DNA of 64,000 nt from Anaerotruncus sp. MC2020 (GTDB taxonomy: Bacteria; Bacillota; Clostridia; Oscillospirales; Ruminococcaceae): positions 896,709-960,708 of the forward strand of contig KL370840.1 of the NCBI GenBank assembly GCA_000701945.1. Direction: 5' to 3'. Below the pieces are notes generated by a model, which did not search any database, was not told where the DNA came from, and saw only the letters and a program-made list of their open reading frames with translations. The position numbers and the translations under genes were made by a program. Shown one piece after another: positions 16,799-24,072 of the stretch (position 1 is the stretch's first letter; each line of letters begins with the position of its first letter).

Positions 16799-16990
16799 AT
16801 GAAAATTACGAAAATAATTAAGGCAATACCAACTGGCAGTCCCGCAACTGAGGCGCTAAAACTTGCCTCCTTCCTTGTAGCGACCCTGCTGGTCGGCAAG
16901 CTCGAGAAGGCCCTAAAGGAAACGGCAAAGGAGTACCAACCACCATATATTTACCGTTCAAATGCGATGGACGGCTCAGAGGAGGAGTGA
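16799..16990 (+). CDS. Small conserved-position protein, 63 aa
   Basis: Starts directly after the amidoligase stop (TAA then ATG), with ATGGAGG ten bases upstream as ribosome site. It has a mildly hydrophobic stretch at about 17-36 (PATEALKLASFLVATLLVGK), then a charged, acidic tail ending GSEEE. It may be a short membrane-associated or amphipathic peptide. No known family. Its packing between the amidoligase and the glutamine amidotransferase suggests that it works with them, possibly as substrate or linker. Confidence 0.6.
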   Translation: MKITKIIKAIPTGSPATEALKLASFLVATLLVGKLEKALKETAKEYQPPYIYRSNAMDGSEEE

Positions 16991-16994
16991 TTCT

Positions 16995-17972
16995 ATGTGT
17001 AGTTTGTTTGGATGGCTCGATTACCAGGGCATCATGCCCCATAGGATGCTGAGAAAACTTACACAAGCTCTGGCTAATGCTGCCGAAGAGCGTGGCACTG
17101 ACGCAGCTGGTATCAGCTATGTGCGTGACGGTGAAGTGGTGATATACAAGAGACCTAAGCCTGCTCACAAGCTTCATTTCAACCCGCCTGACGGTACTGC
17201 TGCTATTATGGGACATACCAGAATGACCACGCAGGGGAATGAGAAGTTCAACTACAACAATCATCCCTTTTTATGTCACGCAGATATGGACTTCGCATTT
17301 GCTCACAACGGCTGCCTCTGGAACGACAAGCAGCTCCGCAAAGACAAGCTTATCCCCGATACATATATTGAGACGGATAGTTACGCAGCTTGTCAGCTTA
17401 TAGAAACTCAGCAGAAGCTAGACTTTGATAGTCTCAAGTATATGGCAGAAACAGTAGAGGGCAACTTCTGCTTCACCGTACTGGATCAGTACAATTCCCT
17501 ATACATTATTAAGGGCAGCAATCCGATGTGCCTGCTTCACTTCAAAGATATCGGGCTGTATGTATACGCATCTACCGAGAGTATCATGAAAAACGCTCTC
17601 CGCAGGATAGGTTTGCATAAGTTTGCCTCTGAGCGTATCAAAACAGACGAGGGAGATATCATTCGTATTGACAAAAATGGAAATATTACACGCTCGGAGT
17701 TTGAGCCTAAGATATATCGCTCCAAGTACGGATCATGGTACGGTCTCGACGACTCGCCCTATTACGATATGCATGAGGAGATACTACTTGCATACTGCGG
17801 ATGCTATGGAGTGGATAGCGAAGATGTAGAACTCCTCCTTGAGTACGGTTACACCTGCGACGAGATTGAAGAAATGCTTATGGATACCAACCTGCTTCAC
17901 GAAGCTCTCAGGGCCGTGAAGTATATGTGTGGTGAAAGCCTGTACGAGAGTTGCTACGGAGGAGCGTTTTGA
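16995..17972 (+). CDS. Class II glutamine amidotransferase-like protein, 325 aa
   Basis: I chose ATG 16995 (GGAGG ten bases upstream) because it places the catalytic Cys at position 2 (MCSLFGW), as needed for an N-terminal nucleophile enzyme. GTDAAGISYV, GHTRMTTQG and AHNGCL are the typical binding-pocket and oxyanion segments of class II glutaminases. The last 70 residues are an acidic helical extension (CDEIEEMLMD). Such domains release ammonia from Gln for a partner synthetase; here the partner is likely the amidoligase at 15692. There is no synthetase domain in the protein itself. Confidence 0.87.
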   Translation: MCSLFGWLDYQGIMPHRMLRKLTQALANAAEERGTDAAGISYVRDGEVVIYKRPKPAHKLHFNPPDGTAAIMGHTRMTTQGNEKFNYNNHPFLCHADMDFAFAHNGCLWNDKQLRKDKLIPDTYIETDSYAACQLIETQQKLDFDSLKYMAETVEGNFCFTVLDQYNSLYIIKGSNPMCLLHFKDIGLYVYASTESIMKNALRRIGLHKFASERIKTDEGDIIRIDKNGNITRSEFEPKIYRSKYGSWYGLDDSPYYDMHEEILLAYCGCYGVDSEDVELLLEYGYTCDEIEEMLMDTNLLHEALRAVKYMCGESLYESCYGGAF

Positions 17973-18098
17973 CGTCCACAAAAGTACACTATAATGGACA
18001 CCAAGAAACTGCCCCAAAAAGTGTACAAAAAAGTCCCATTTTGACTTTATGGACGTCCACTAAGTAACAACCACATTTATGGACAAATTGGAGGTAAT
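17973..18098. other. Putative resolution site (res) of the serine recombinase
   Basis: GACGTCCAC occurs twice (17971-17979 and about 18052-18060), TGGAC-type words recur, and AGTACACT (about 17985) is inverted against AGTGTAC (about 18020). Repeats of this kind directly before a resolvase gene are typical of res sites that also control the gene. Confidence 0.4.
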
Positions 18099-18698
18099 AT
18101 GGATAACAGAATCTACGGTTATGCCCGGGTATCTACCCGGGAACAGAATGAAGATCGGCAGATCGAAGCTCTCACCAAGTTCGGAGTGCCTGAGCAGAAC
18201 ATTATCATCGATAAAGCTTCTGGTAAGGATATCGAACGTGATGGCTACCAGTATCTAAAACGTCAGATACTCCGTAAGGGAGATACTCTTGTTATCAAGG
18301 AACTGGACAGGCTCAGTCGTAACAAGGCAGACATTAAACGTGAACTGGAACAGTTCAAGGATATGGAGATCCGTGTGAAGATACTGGATATCCCTACCAC
18401 GCTCACAGACTTTCCGCCAGAGCAGGCTTGGGTGCTTGAGATGATCAATGCTATCCTCATAGAAGTACTCGGTGCTATAGCTGAGAATGAGCGTAACAAG
18501 ATACGAGCCCGTCAGCGTGAAGGGATAGTTGCTGCTAAAAAGAAAAATGTCCGCTTCGGGCGTCCACCTAAATCTCTTCCAGAAGACTGGCAGCAGATAA
18601 TGGCAGATGTCCGCAGCGGAAACAAAAAGCCTGTAGAAGCAATACGGGTATTAGGTATATCCCGGTCGTACTTCTACAAGCTGTACAGCGATAACTGA
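18099..18698 (+). CDS. Serine recombinase (resolvase/invertase family), 199 aa
   Basis: A small site-specific recombinase. The catalytic Ser lies in YARVSTREQ (about residue 11), the arginine pocket in ELDRLSRN, and the long E helix in IAENERNKIRARQREG. A C-terminal helix-turn-helix (IRVLGISRSYFYKLY) follows a hinge with RFGRPPK. It is full length. GGAGG lies upstream of ATG 18099. It likely resolves or inverts DNA within the element, and a strong terminator follows. Confidence 0.93.
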   Translation: MDNRIYGYARVSTREQNEDRQIEALTKFGVPEQNIIIDKASGKDIERDGYQYLKRQILRKGDTLVIKELDRLSRNKADIKRELEQFKDMEIRVKILDIPTTLTDFPPEQAWVLEMINAILIEVLGAIAENERNKIRARQREGIVAAKKKNVRFGRPPKSLPEDWQQIMADVRSGNKKPVEAIRVLGISRSYFYKLYSDN

Positions 18699-18703
18699 TT
18701 TAT

Positions 18704-18725
18704 GTAGCCTCCTTCGGGAGGCTAC
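18704..18725 (+). terminator. Terminator after the recombinase
   Basis: GTAGCCTCC-TTCG-GGAGGCTAC is a perfect 9-bp stem with a UUCG loop, followed by TATTTTATT. It ends the DUF960-amidoligase-amidotransferase-recombinase run. Confidence 0.9.
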
Positions 18726-18812
18726 TATTTTATTCCAATATCATTTGTTAATGAAAGAGTCTTTAATACTACTTCTGAGGATTTCAAGCTCATTCTGACA
18801 AACTGATATTTT

Positions 18813-19022
18813 TTGCGTATAATCAATCACGGTATTCAATTCTTTTTTTATACTAAGGAATACGAAGAGTGGCAGAAATACAAAGCGGAGAAAGCGAAGG
18901 GCCACATCCTGCTGCCGGATACCGTCCGGTTCATCTGCGAGGCCAACGGCTTTGACGCAGAAAAGATCGGTCAGCACTTCCTTGAGATTCTGCCGAAGAT
19001 CTGTCCGCCTGAAGAGAGATAA
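18813..19022 (+). pseudogene. Gene fragment, probably mobile-element remnant (69 codons)
   Basis: An open frame ending YEEWQKYKAEKAKG...PKICPPEER. Its codon use is richer in G and C than its surroundings, and the first dozen codons look like random AT-rich sequence without a ribosome site, so the true 5' part is probably lost. Family not recognised. Confidence 0.35.
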
Positions 19023-19074
19023 CGAAAACGCCTCCGAGCCGATGTGGTTCAGAGGCGTTGCTGCGTCTGTGGGA

Positions 19075-19430
19075 TTATGCTTTGATTTCGGTGCCGTCCT
19101 TGAAGGTCACCCGGATGTCGTCCTTGCTGTGAACGGTGATGTAGTCCACCATCGCCAGCCAGTCTGTTTCCCGGAACTCCGTCAGCGGCTCCCGGCTCCG
19201 TAGCTCTTTCAGGTAGGATTCGATCTGATGTTTGCGGGCTTTCCGCTCGGCAATCAGATCGGTGACTTCGGTCTGTCTGCCCTTGGCCTTGTCGAACCGG
19301 GCGACCAGCGTATCGTAGCGTTTCTGGTATTCCGTCTGGTCGAGGGCGACATGTGCGTTTTCATTGATGGAGTCTTCGATGAGCTCGGCAGCGATGTTGA
19401 TTTCCGCTTCCAGCTCGGATTCAGAGCCAG
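19075..19430 (-). pseudogene. C-terminal fragment of a large serine recombinase
   Basis: About 115 codons ending WLAMVDYITVHSKDDIRVTFKDGTEI, the typical C-terminus of large serine recombinases of Clostridia, preceded by their coiled-coil region (ESELEAEINIAAELIEDSI, DQTEYQKRYDTLVARFDKA). The catalytic and zinc domains are missing. It is joined out of frame to the start of another broken gene near 19428, so this is a deletion scar of an integrated element. Confidence 0.8.
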
Positions 19431-19505
19431 TCTGCATACATCGCAGTTTTTCATGATCTCTATGATCTCACTAAAATCAATCACTTCACGGTCTTTTCTT
19501 CTCAT
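19426..19505 (-). pseudogene. N-terminal fragment of a PPOX-class (pyridoxamine 5'-phosphate oxidase/Nim-like) flavoprotein
   Basis: The first about 27 codons, starting [11 protein letters not shown] and ending CDVCRLALN, match the start of FMN-binding proteins of the pyridoxamine-oxidase/nitroimidazole-resistance type. The homology stops at about 19426, where the recombinase fragment begins in another frame. It lies directly after hcp and overlaps its stop, so it may once have been its operon partner. Confidence 0.6.
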
Positions 19506-21130
19506 AAGCCGAATATCCTCATATCATCGTCAACATTCGTAATACCCGCAATGCCGAAACTGTCCACAAGAACCTTTGCCACATTCGGAGACAGGAACGC
19601 AGGCAGAGTCGGTCCGAGGTGAATATTCTTCACTCCGAGATACAGCAGAGCAAGAAGAACGATGACTGCTTTCTGCTCATACCATGAGATATTGTAAACG
19701 ATAGGCAGATCATTCACATCGTTAAGCCCGAATACCTCTTTCAGCTTCAGAGCAATCAACGCCAGAGAATAAGAATCATTGCACTGTCCTGCATCGAGAA
19801 CTCTCGGAATACCACCGATGTCGCCTAAGTCGAGCTTGTTATACTTGTACTTCGCACAGCCTGCGGTGAGAATAACTGTATCTTTTGGCAGCTTCTCAGC
19901 AAATTCCTGATAGTAGCTTCTGGACTTCGCTCTGCCGTCACAGCCTGCCATGACTACGAATTTGCGGATAGCCCCCGATTTTACAGCTTCTACAACTGTA
20001 TCGGCAAGTGCAAATACCTGTTCATGGGCAAAGCCGCCTATAATAGAGCCGGTTTCGATCTCGGTAGGTGGAGGACATTTCTTAGCCTGTTCGATGATCG
20101 GCGAGAAGTCCTTGACTTCGCCGTAAGGTGCGTCAATATGCTTACAGCCTGGATATCCTGCGGCACCTGTTGTCCAAAGTCTGTCCTTGTAGCTGTCCTT
20201 CGGCGGAACGATGCAGTTTGTGGTCATCAGCACCGGACCGTTAAAGCTCTCAAATTCCTCTTTCTGCTTCCACCACGCATTGCCGTAGTTTCCTGCGAAA
20301 TGCGGATACTTCTTGAAGAACGGATAATAATGCGCAGGTAGCATTTCCGAGTGCGTATAAACATCAACTCCCGTATCCTTTGTCTGCTCAAGGAGCATTT
20401 CAAGGTCTTTCAGATCGTGACCTGAGATCAGTATTGCAGGATTTTTGCGGACACCAATATCAACTGTCGTGATCTCAGGATTGCCGTATGTAGATGTATT
20501 TGCAGCATCAAGGTCAGCCATACCCTGAACGCCGTACTTGCCGACTTCCAGCGTGAGAGCCACAAGGTCATCGACCGACAGACTGTCATCAAGTGTTTTA
20601 GCAAGAGCCGACTGTAAGAAAGCATCAAGCTCCTCATCATCATTCAGCAGAGCGTTTGCGTGTTTTGTATATGCCGCAAGTCCTTTCAGACCGTAGGTTA
20701 TCAGCTCACGCAGAGAGCGTATATCCTCATTCTCTGTTGCAAGTACGCCGACAGTCTTTGCTTTCTCGGCATAGTACGAACCGTTCCAAAGAGCTGCTTC
20801 GGGGAGTGATTCTTTATTCTGCACCTGTCCGAGCAATTCTTCTTTGACTGCAAGTGTTTCAGTAACCTTAGTGGTAATGCTGTCGAGATCGAAATTTGCA
20901 TTGGTGATCGTGATAAACAGGTTCACGCTGATAAGATGATTAACAGTCTTATCGACAGTCTTTCCCTCTGCACGGAGCTGAGTTGTCACCGCAGACAGCC
21001 CCTTTGTAACGTACACAAGCAAGTCCTGCATTACTGCGACTTCGGGCTGTTTACCGCAGACACCGCAAGCGGTACAACCTTTACAGCCCGCTGTTTCCTG
21101 ACACTGATAGCAAAACATTTTCTGTTCCAT
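19502..21130 (-). CDS. hcp: Hybrid cluster protein (hydroxylamine/NO reductase)
   Basis: A redox enzyme with a 4Fe-4S cubane and a 4Fe-2S-2O hybrid cluster that removes NO or hydroxylamine. The N-terminal Cys cluster ([18 protein letters not shown], residues about 6-23) is the clostridial type. Later Cys and His ligands appear in the expected order ([51 protein letters not shown]). I chose ATG 21130: an upstream ATG at 21145 forms part of the ribosome site (GGAGG). 542 aa is normal. It follows its ferredoxin-like partner and is under the palindromic operator at 21895. Confidence 0.95.
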   Translation of the reverse strand: MEQKMFCYQCQETAGCKGCTACGVCGKQPEVAVMQDLLVYVTKGLSAVTTQLRAEGKTVDKTVNHLISVNLFITITNANFDLDSITTKVTETLAVKEELLGQVQNKESLPEAALWNGSYYAEKAKTVGVLATENEDIRSLRELITYGLKGLAAYTKHANALLNDDEELDAFLQSALAKTLDDSLSVDDLVALTLEVGKYGVQGMADLDAANTSTYGNPEITTVDIGVRKNPAILISGHDLKDLEMLLEQTKDTGVDVYTHSEMLPAHYYPFFKKYPHFAGNYGNAWWKQKEEFESFNGPVLMTTNCIVPPKDSYKDRLWTTGAAGYPGCKHIDAPYGEVKDFSPIIEQAKKCPPPTEIETGSIIGGFAHEQVFALADTVVEAVKSGAIRKFVVMAGCDGRAKSRSYYQEFAEKLPKDTVILTAGCAKYKYNKLDLGDIGGIPRVLDAGQCNDSYSLALIALKLKEVFGLNDVNDLPIVYNISWYEQKAVIVLLALLYLGVKNIHLGPTLPAFLSPNVAKVLVDSFGIAGITNVDDDMRIFGL

Positions 21131-21144
21131 GATATATTCCTCCA

Positions 21145-21840
21145 TTATTTTCTTATCTCAACGATACTGCCGTCCGGCGAAATGACTGCAACTTCAAGCG
21201 GAATATCCTTACCGCTTGCTTCTATCGCACGTTTTATCGCATACTCCATACCTCCACAGCATGGTACGGTCATTCTTGTGAGAGTGATGCTCTTTATATC
21301 GTTATTACGGAATATCTCTGTCAGCTTTTCGGAGTAATCAACAGCATCGAGCTTCGGACAGCCGATGAGCGTGATCTTACCACGGATAAAATCATGGTGG
21401 AAGTTCCCATAGGCGTAAGCTGTGCAATCGGCAGCGATAAGCAGATCAGCACCGTTGAAGTATGGTGCATTTGTAGGCAGGAGCTTTATCTGTATCGGGA
21501 ATTGTCTCAGACAGCTTGGAACACTAACATTGCTGTCAGTTTCTTTCGGTGTGAAGCTCTGCAAAGCCGAGCCCGGACAAGTGAAACCGCTGCAAGCGGA
21601 CTTCTTCTGTTTGTTTACCTGCACTGCCTTCTCATCATAAGCCGCCGCTTCACGCTCGGTGAAGTGGATAGCGTCCATAGGACAGGCAGGGAGACAGTCA
21701 CCGAAGCCATCGCAGAAATCGTCACGCATGAGCTTAGCCTTGCCGTTTACGATAGCGATCGCACCCTCATGACAAGCCTTAGCACACAGACCGCAGCCGT
21801 TGCATTTTTCTTCGTCTATTTCAATTATTTTCCGTATCAT
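21145..21840 (-). CDS. 4Fe-4S ferredoxin-domain protein paired with Hcp, 231 aa
   Basis: ATG 21840 has AGGAGG seven bases upstream; the longer open frame has no better signal. Two 4Fe-4S motifs lie near the N-terminus ([15 protein letters not shown] and [15 protein letters not shown]). The second starts CDGFGDC, a looser spacing. Residues about 90-230 form a second domain with Cys in [23 protein letters not shown] and VPCCGG, typical of the ferredoxin genes next to clostridial hcp. It likely passes electrons to Hcp. The gap to hcp is 14 bases. Confidence 0.88.
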   Translation of the reverse strand: MIRKIIEIDEEKCNGCGLCAKACHEGAIAIVNGKAKLMRDDFCDGFGDCLPACPMDAIHFTEREAAAYDEKAVQVNKQKKSACSGFTCPGSALQSFTPKETDSNVSVPSCLRQFPIQIKLLPTNAPYFNGADLLIAADCTAYAYGNFHHDFIRGKITLIGCPKLDAVDYSEKLTEIFRNNDIKSITLTRMTVPCCGGMEYAIKRAIEASGKDIPLEVAVISPDGSIVEIRK

Positions 21841-21868
21841 AGCCATACCTCCTTGACTTTCTGTATCC

Positions 21869-21874
21869 ATTATA
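21869..21874 (-). promoter_or_regulatory. -10 box of the ferredoxin-hcp promoter
   Basis: TATAAT on the minus strand at 21869-21874, with no good -35 hexamer at the 17-bp position. A weak -35 is expected where an activator is needed. The predicted start is near 21862. Confidence 0.6.
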
Positions 21875-21894
21875 GTATAATCAGAGAAGAAAGT

Positions 21895-21912
21895 ATGTTG
21901 TAATTACAACAT
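21895..21912. promoter_or_regulatory. 18-bp perfect palindrome, operator of the Crp/Fnr regulator
   Basis: ATGTTGTAATTACAACAT reads the same on both strands. It lies between hcp and the divergent Crp/Fnr gene. Its centre is about 41.5 bases before the predicted hcp start, the classical class II activator position, and 14 bases before the regulator's own start codon, where it could also repress. Confidence 0.75.
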
Positions 21913-21926
21913 TTCGGGAGAAAAAT

Positions 21927-22592
21927 ATGGATATTTCAGTTTTGCATAATTCGATACTGTTCAAGGGCTTTGATGATACCGAAATATCTGAGCTTCTGAA
22001 AGCCCTTAATGCAGCCGAAAAGAAATACAATAAAGGTGAGATGATATTTTCATCGGGAGAGATCACCGATAAGCTCTGCTTTGTCACGGCAGGCGGCGTT
22101 ACTATTGAAAGCAATGATATGTGGGGAAACCGCACGATTCTCAACCTTGTAGGTAAGGGACAGTTCTTTGCAGAAAGCTATGCACTCCTGCCCGATGTGC
22201 CGATGCTTGTTGATGTATGTGCTGCCGAGGATTGCAGTATCGTGTTTCTGAGCATGAAGTCGCTCGCTAACCTCAACGATACGATAAGTTCAAGACTTCT
22301 TGCAAATCTTCTGACTATCACCACAAGAAAAAATCTGCACCTGTCGAGCCGGAGCTTTCATACTGCCCCGAGACAGGTGCGTGGACGTATCATGGCGTAT
22401 CTGAACACCATATCGGTTCAAAAGCATTCCCGTGAGTTTGATATACCCTTTGACCGTCAGCAGCTTGCGGACTACCTCAATGTGGAACGCTCTGTGCTAT
22501 CAAATGAACTCAGTAAAATGCAGAGAGACGGACTGATACGGTGCAGAAAGAATCATTTTGAGATCATAACTGTTACCTATCTTCCAGTATGA
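21927..22592 (+). CDS. Crp/Fnr-family regulator, likely HcpR-type nitrosative-stress regulator, 221 aa
   Basis: The N-terminal cyclic-nucleotide-like beta roll (about 1-120) has GEMIFSSGEI and GGVTIESNDMWGN; a long dimer helix follows, then a winged helix with FDRQQLADYLNVERSVLSNELSKM as recognition helix. There is no Fnr-type Cys cluster at the N-terminus, so direct oxygen sensing by an iron-sulfur centre is unlikely. Regulators next to hcp in anaerobes sense NO-type stress, some with haem. GGGAG lies upstream of ATG 21927. Confidence 0.87.
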   Translation: MDISVLHNSILFKGFDDTEISELLKALNAAEKKYNKGEMIFSSGEITDKLCFVTAGGVTIESNDMWGNRTILNLVGKGQFFAESYALLPDVPMLVDVCAAEDCSIVFLSMKSLANLNDTISSRLLANLLTITTRKNLHLSSRSFHTAPRQVRGRIMAYLNTISVQKHSREFDIPFDRQQLADYLNVERSVLSNELSKMQRDGLIRCRKNHFEIITVTYLPV

Positions 22593-22611
22593 TTTCATCT
22601 ACTAAAAAACG

Positions 22612-22646
22612 CCCCGTATCACTAAATCAATCACAGTGCTACGGGG
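22612..22646 (+). terminator. Terminator of the Crp/Fnr gene
   Basis: CCCCGTA (22612-22618) pairs with TACGGGG (22640-22646), with inner CAC/GTG pairs. A weak T-rich tail follows. Between here and the tRNA (22647-22897) there is no gene; it holds a CCACGAAG/CTTCGTGG hairpin at about 22712 and an AGCTCCC/GGGAGCT hairpin at about 22748. Confidence 0.65.
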
Positions 22647-22799
22647 TTGCTCATTTCTATTCACATTTTGATGCTGATCGTCACAGCTGACTTGAACCGT
22701 AACACCACGAAGCCTTCGTGGAAACAATATATATTTAAAGGACGAACAGCTCCCTTACGGGAGCTGGCTTCATTAATTATCGTTATACTGCCTTTTAGT

Positions 22800-22832
22800 C
22801 GTGTGCATTCCGTGTGCATTTCGTGTGCATTT
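22800..22832. repeat. Three tandem copies of an 11-bp repeat
   Basis: CGTGTGCATT starts at 22800, 22811 and 22822. A related inverted word, ATGCACATGG, follows about 20 bases later. It may be a recombinase arm site or an old attachment site next to tRNA-Trp. Confidence 0.5.
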
Positions 22833-22897
22833 CACCTGATTTTTATGCACATGGAACTGCAAAAATGCATTTCAAACTGCTTTCTGTAGGTAACAGA

Positions 22898-22937
22898 AAA
22901 GCCTGTATTTCGGTGTTTTTCTCGAAATACAGGCTTT
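22898..22937 (-). terminator. Terminator of tRNA-Trp
   Basis: AAAGCCTGTATTTCG pairs perfectly with CGAAATACAGGCTTT over 15 bp around a 10-base loop. On the minus strand it ends CTTTTCTG. It lies eight bases after the tRNA. Confidence 0.75.
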
Positions 22938-22944
22938 ATCGTTC

Positions 22945-23020
22945 TGGCAGGGGCAGAAGGACTTGAACCCTCGGCACGCGGTTTTGGAGACCGCTGCTCT
23001 ACCAACTGAGCTATACCCCT
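22945..23020 (-). tRNA. tRNA-Trp (anticodon CCA)
   Basis: A 76-base cloverleaf including an encoded CCA end. On the minus strand the acceptor arm is AGGGGTA with TGCCCCT, the D-arm GCTCAGTTGGTAGAGC, the anticodon loop CTCCAAA and the T-arm GAGGGTTCAAGTCCTTC. The anticodon CCA reads UGG. Confidence 0.97.
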
Positions 23021-23050
23021 ATAGGACGTTGAGCGATTGACAACAATAAT

Positions 23051-23079
23051 ATTATATCAGAAAGGGAGAGTGGTGTCAA
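23051..23079 (-). promoter_or_regulatory. Promoter of tRNA-Trp
   Basis: TTGACA (23074-23079), a 17-bp spacer ending TGA, and TATAAT (23051-23056) on the minus strand, near-consensus as expected for a stable RNA gene. Confidence 0.85.
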
Positions 23080-23127
23080 TAGCGGAAAGATATTTTTATT
23101 TTTTAACAATATTGCAAATGAATATGG

Positions 23128-23156
23128 TTGCTTTTTTGAGGAAAAAATGGTATAAT
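23128..23156 (+). promoter_or_regulatory. Promoter of the thioesterase gene
   Basis: TTGCTT (23128-23133), 17 bp, and TATAAT (23151-23156) with TGG before it. Confidence 0.75.
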
Positions 23157-23187
23157 ATGTGTATAATATGTTCACGGAGGAGATACT

Positions 23188-23604
23188 ATGCTCAGAGCAT
23201 ACGAGCGCAGAGTTTACTACTACGAGACGGACAAAATGGGAATAATGCACCACTCTAACTACATAAGGATATTTGAGGAGACGCGCATACACTTCCTGAA
23301 CGAGGCAGGGATGCCGTTTGCCGAGATAGAGGCGCAGGGTATACTGATGCCCGTGCTGACTGTGGAGTGCATCTACCTGCGCCCGCTTAGATTCGGGGAC
23401 ATCTTCTGCGTGGAGCTGCGGATAACGGAGTTCAACGGCGTGAAGCTCAAAGTTGCATACGTGGTGCGGAACAAGGAAACGGGAGAGATATGTGCGAAGG
23501 GCAAGTCCTCGCACTGCTTCACGGACACCGACCTGAAGCCGCTGCGTATCAAGAGCGGTTATCCCGCGATATACGCAGTATTTGCGGACAACATGGAGCA
23601 ATGA
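23188..23604 (+). CDS. Acyl-CoA thioesterase, YbgC/FadM hot-dog family, 138 aa
   Basis: Single hot-dog fold. YYETDKMGIMHHSNYIRIFEETR carries the family's catalytic Asp (in ETDKMG) and the H-x-N-Y motif. Length is typical. It hydrolyses acyl-CoA or similar thioesters; the substrate cannot be told. GGAGGAG lies upstream of ATG 23188. It has its own promoter and a second promoter follows, so it need not be part of the mntR-murL-murD unit. Confidence 0.9.
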   Translation: MLRAYERRVYYYETDKMGIMHHSNYIRIFEETRIHFLNEAGMPFAEIEAQGILMPVLTVECIYLRPLRFGDIFCVELRITEFNGVKLKVAYVVRNKETGEICAKGKSSHCFTDTDLKPLRIKSGYPAIYAVFADNMEQ

Positions 23605-23614
23605 CAGTGCAGAT

Positions 23615-23643
23615 TTGCATTTTTTTCTATAATATGGTATAAT
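23615..23643 (+). promoter_or_regulatory. Promoter of the DtxR/MntR-murL-murD operon
   Basis: TTGCAT (23615-23620), 17 bp, and TATAAT (23638-23643) preceded by TGG. Confidence 0.75.
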
Positions 23644-23682
23644 GTTAGAATGATATAATTCCACCAAGAAGGAGAGATAACA

Positions 23683-24072
23683 ATGGCGATAACAGAAGCA
23701 GTTGAAAACTATCTTGAAACGATACTGATACTATCGAAGGCGCAGCCCGACGTACACGCAATAGACATATGCTCGTACCTCGGCTACTCGCGCCCGACAG
23801 TCTCCATAATCCTCAAGAAGATGAAGGAGGAGGGGCTGGTCAACGTCGACGGCGACAATCACATCACGCTGACCGACGCAGGCAGGTCTGTCGCTGAGCG
23901 CATATACGACCGTCACACCACTCTTTCGGAGCTTTTCATGCTTCTCGGAGTAAAGAAGGACCAGGCGCTCGAGGACGCGTGCAAGGTCGAGCATGACCTC
24001 TCCGACGAGACCTACACTCTCCTGAAGGCTCATTATCTGAAGCTCGTTGGAGGAAAGAATGGAAAGGTTTGA
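23683..24072 (+). CDS. DtxR/MntR-family metal-dependent regulator, 129 aa
   Basis: An N-terminal winged helix (AVENYLETILILSK, SRPTVSIILKKMKEEGLV, HITLTDAG) is followed by the helical metal-binding and dimerisation domain (IYDRHTTLSELF, DACKVEHDLSDETY), whose Glu and His positions fit the MntR metal site. There is no SH3-like third domain. It would bind DNA with Mn2+ or Fe2+ and control metal uptake. AAGGAG lies upstream of ATG 23683. Its 3' end overlaps murL by 14 bases, an odd pairing. Confidence 0.87.
   Translation: MAITEAVENYLETILILSKAQPDVHAIDICSYLGYSRPTVSIILKKMKEEGLVNVDGDNHITLTDAGRSVAERIYDRHTTLSELFMLLGVKKDQALEDACKVEHDLSDETYTLLKAHYLKLVGGKNGKV

Noticed and set aside
22647-22889. 80-codon plus-strand frame
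   Set aside because: No ribosome site, covers hairpins and the 11-bp repeats, and composition is not protein-like.
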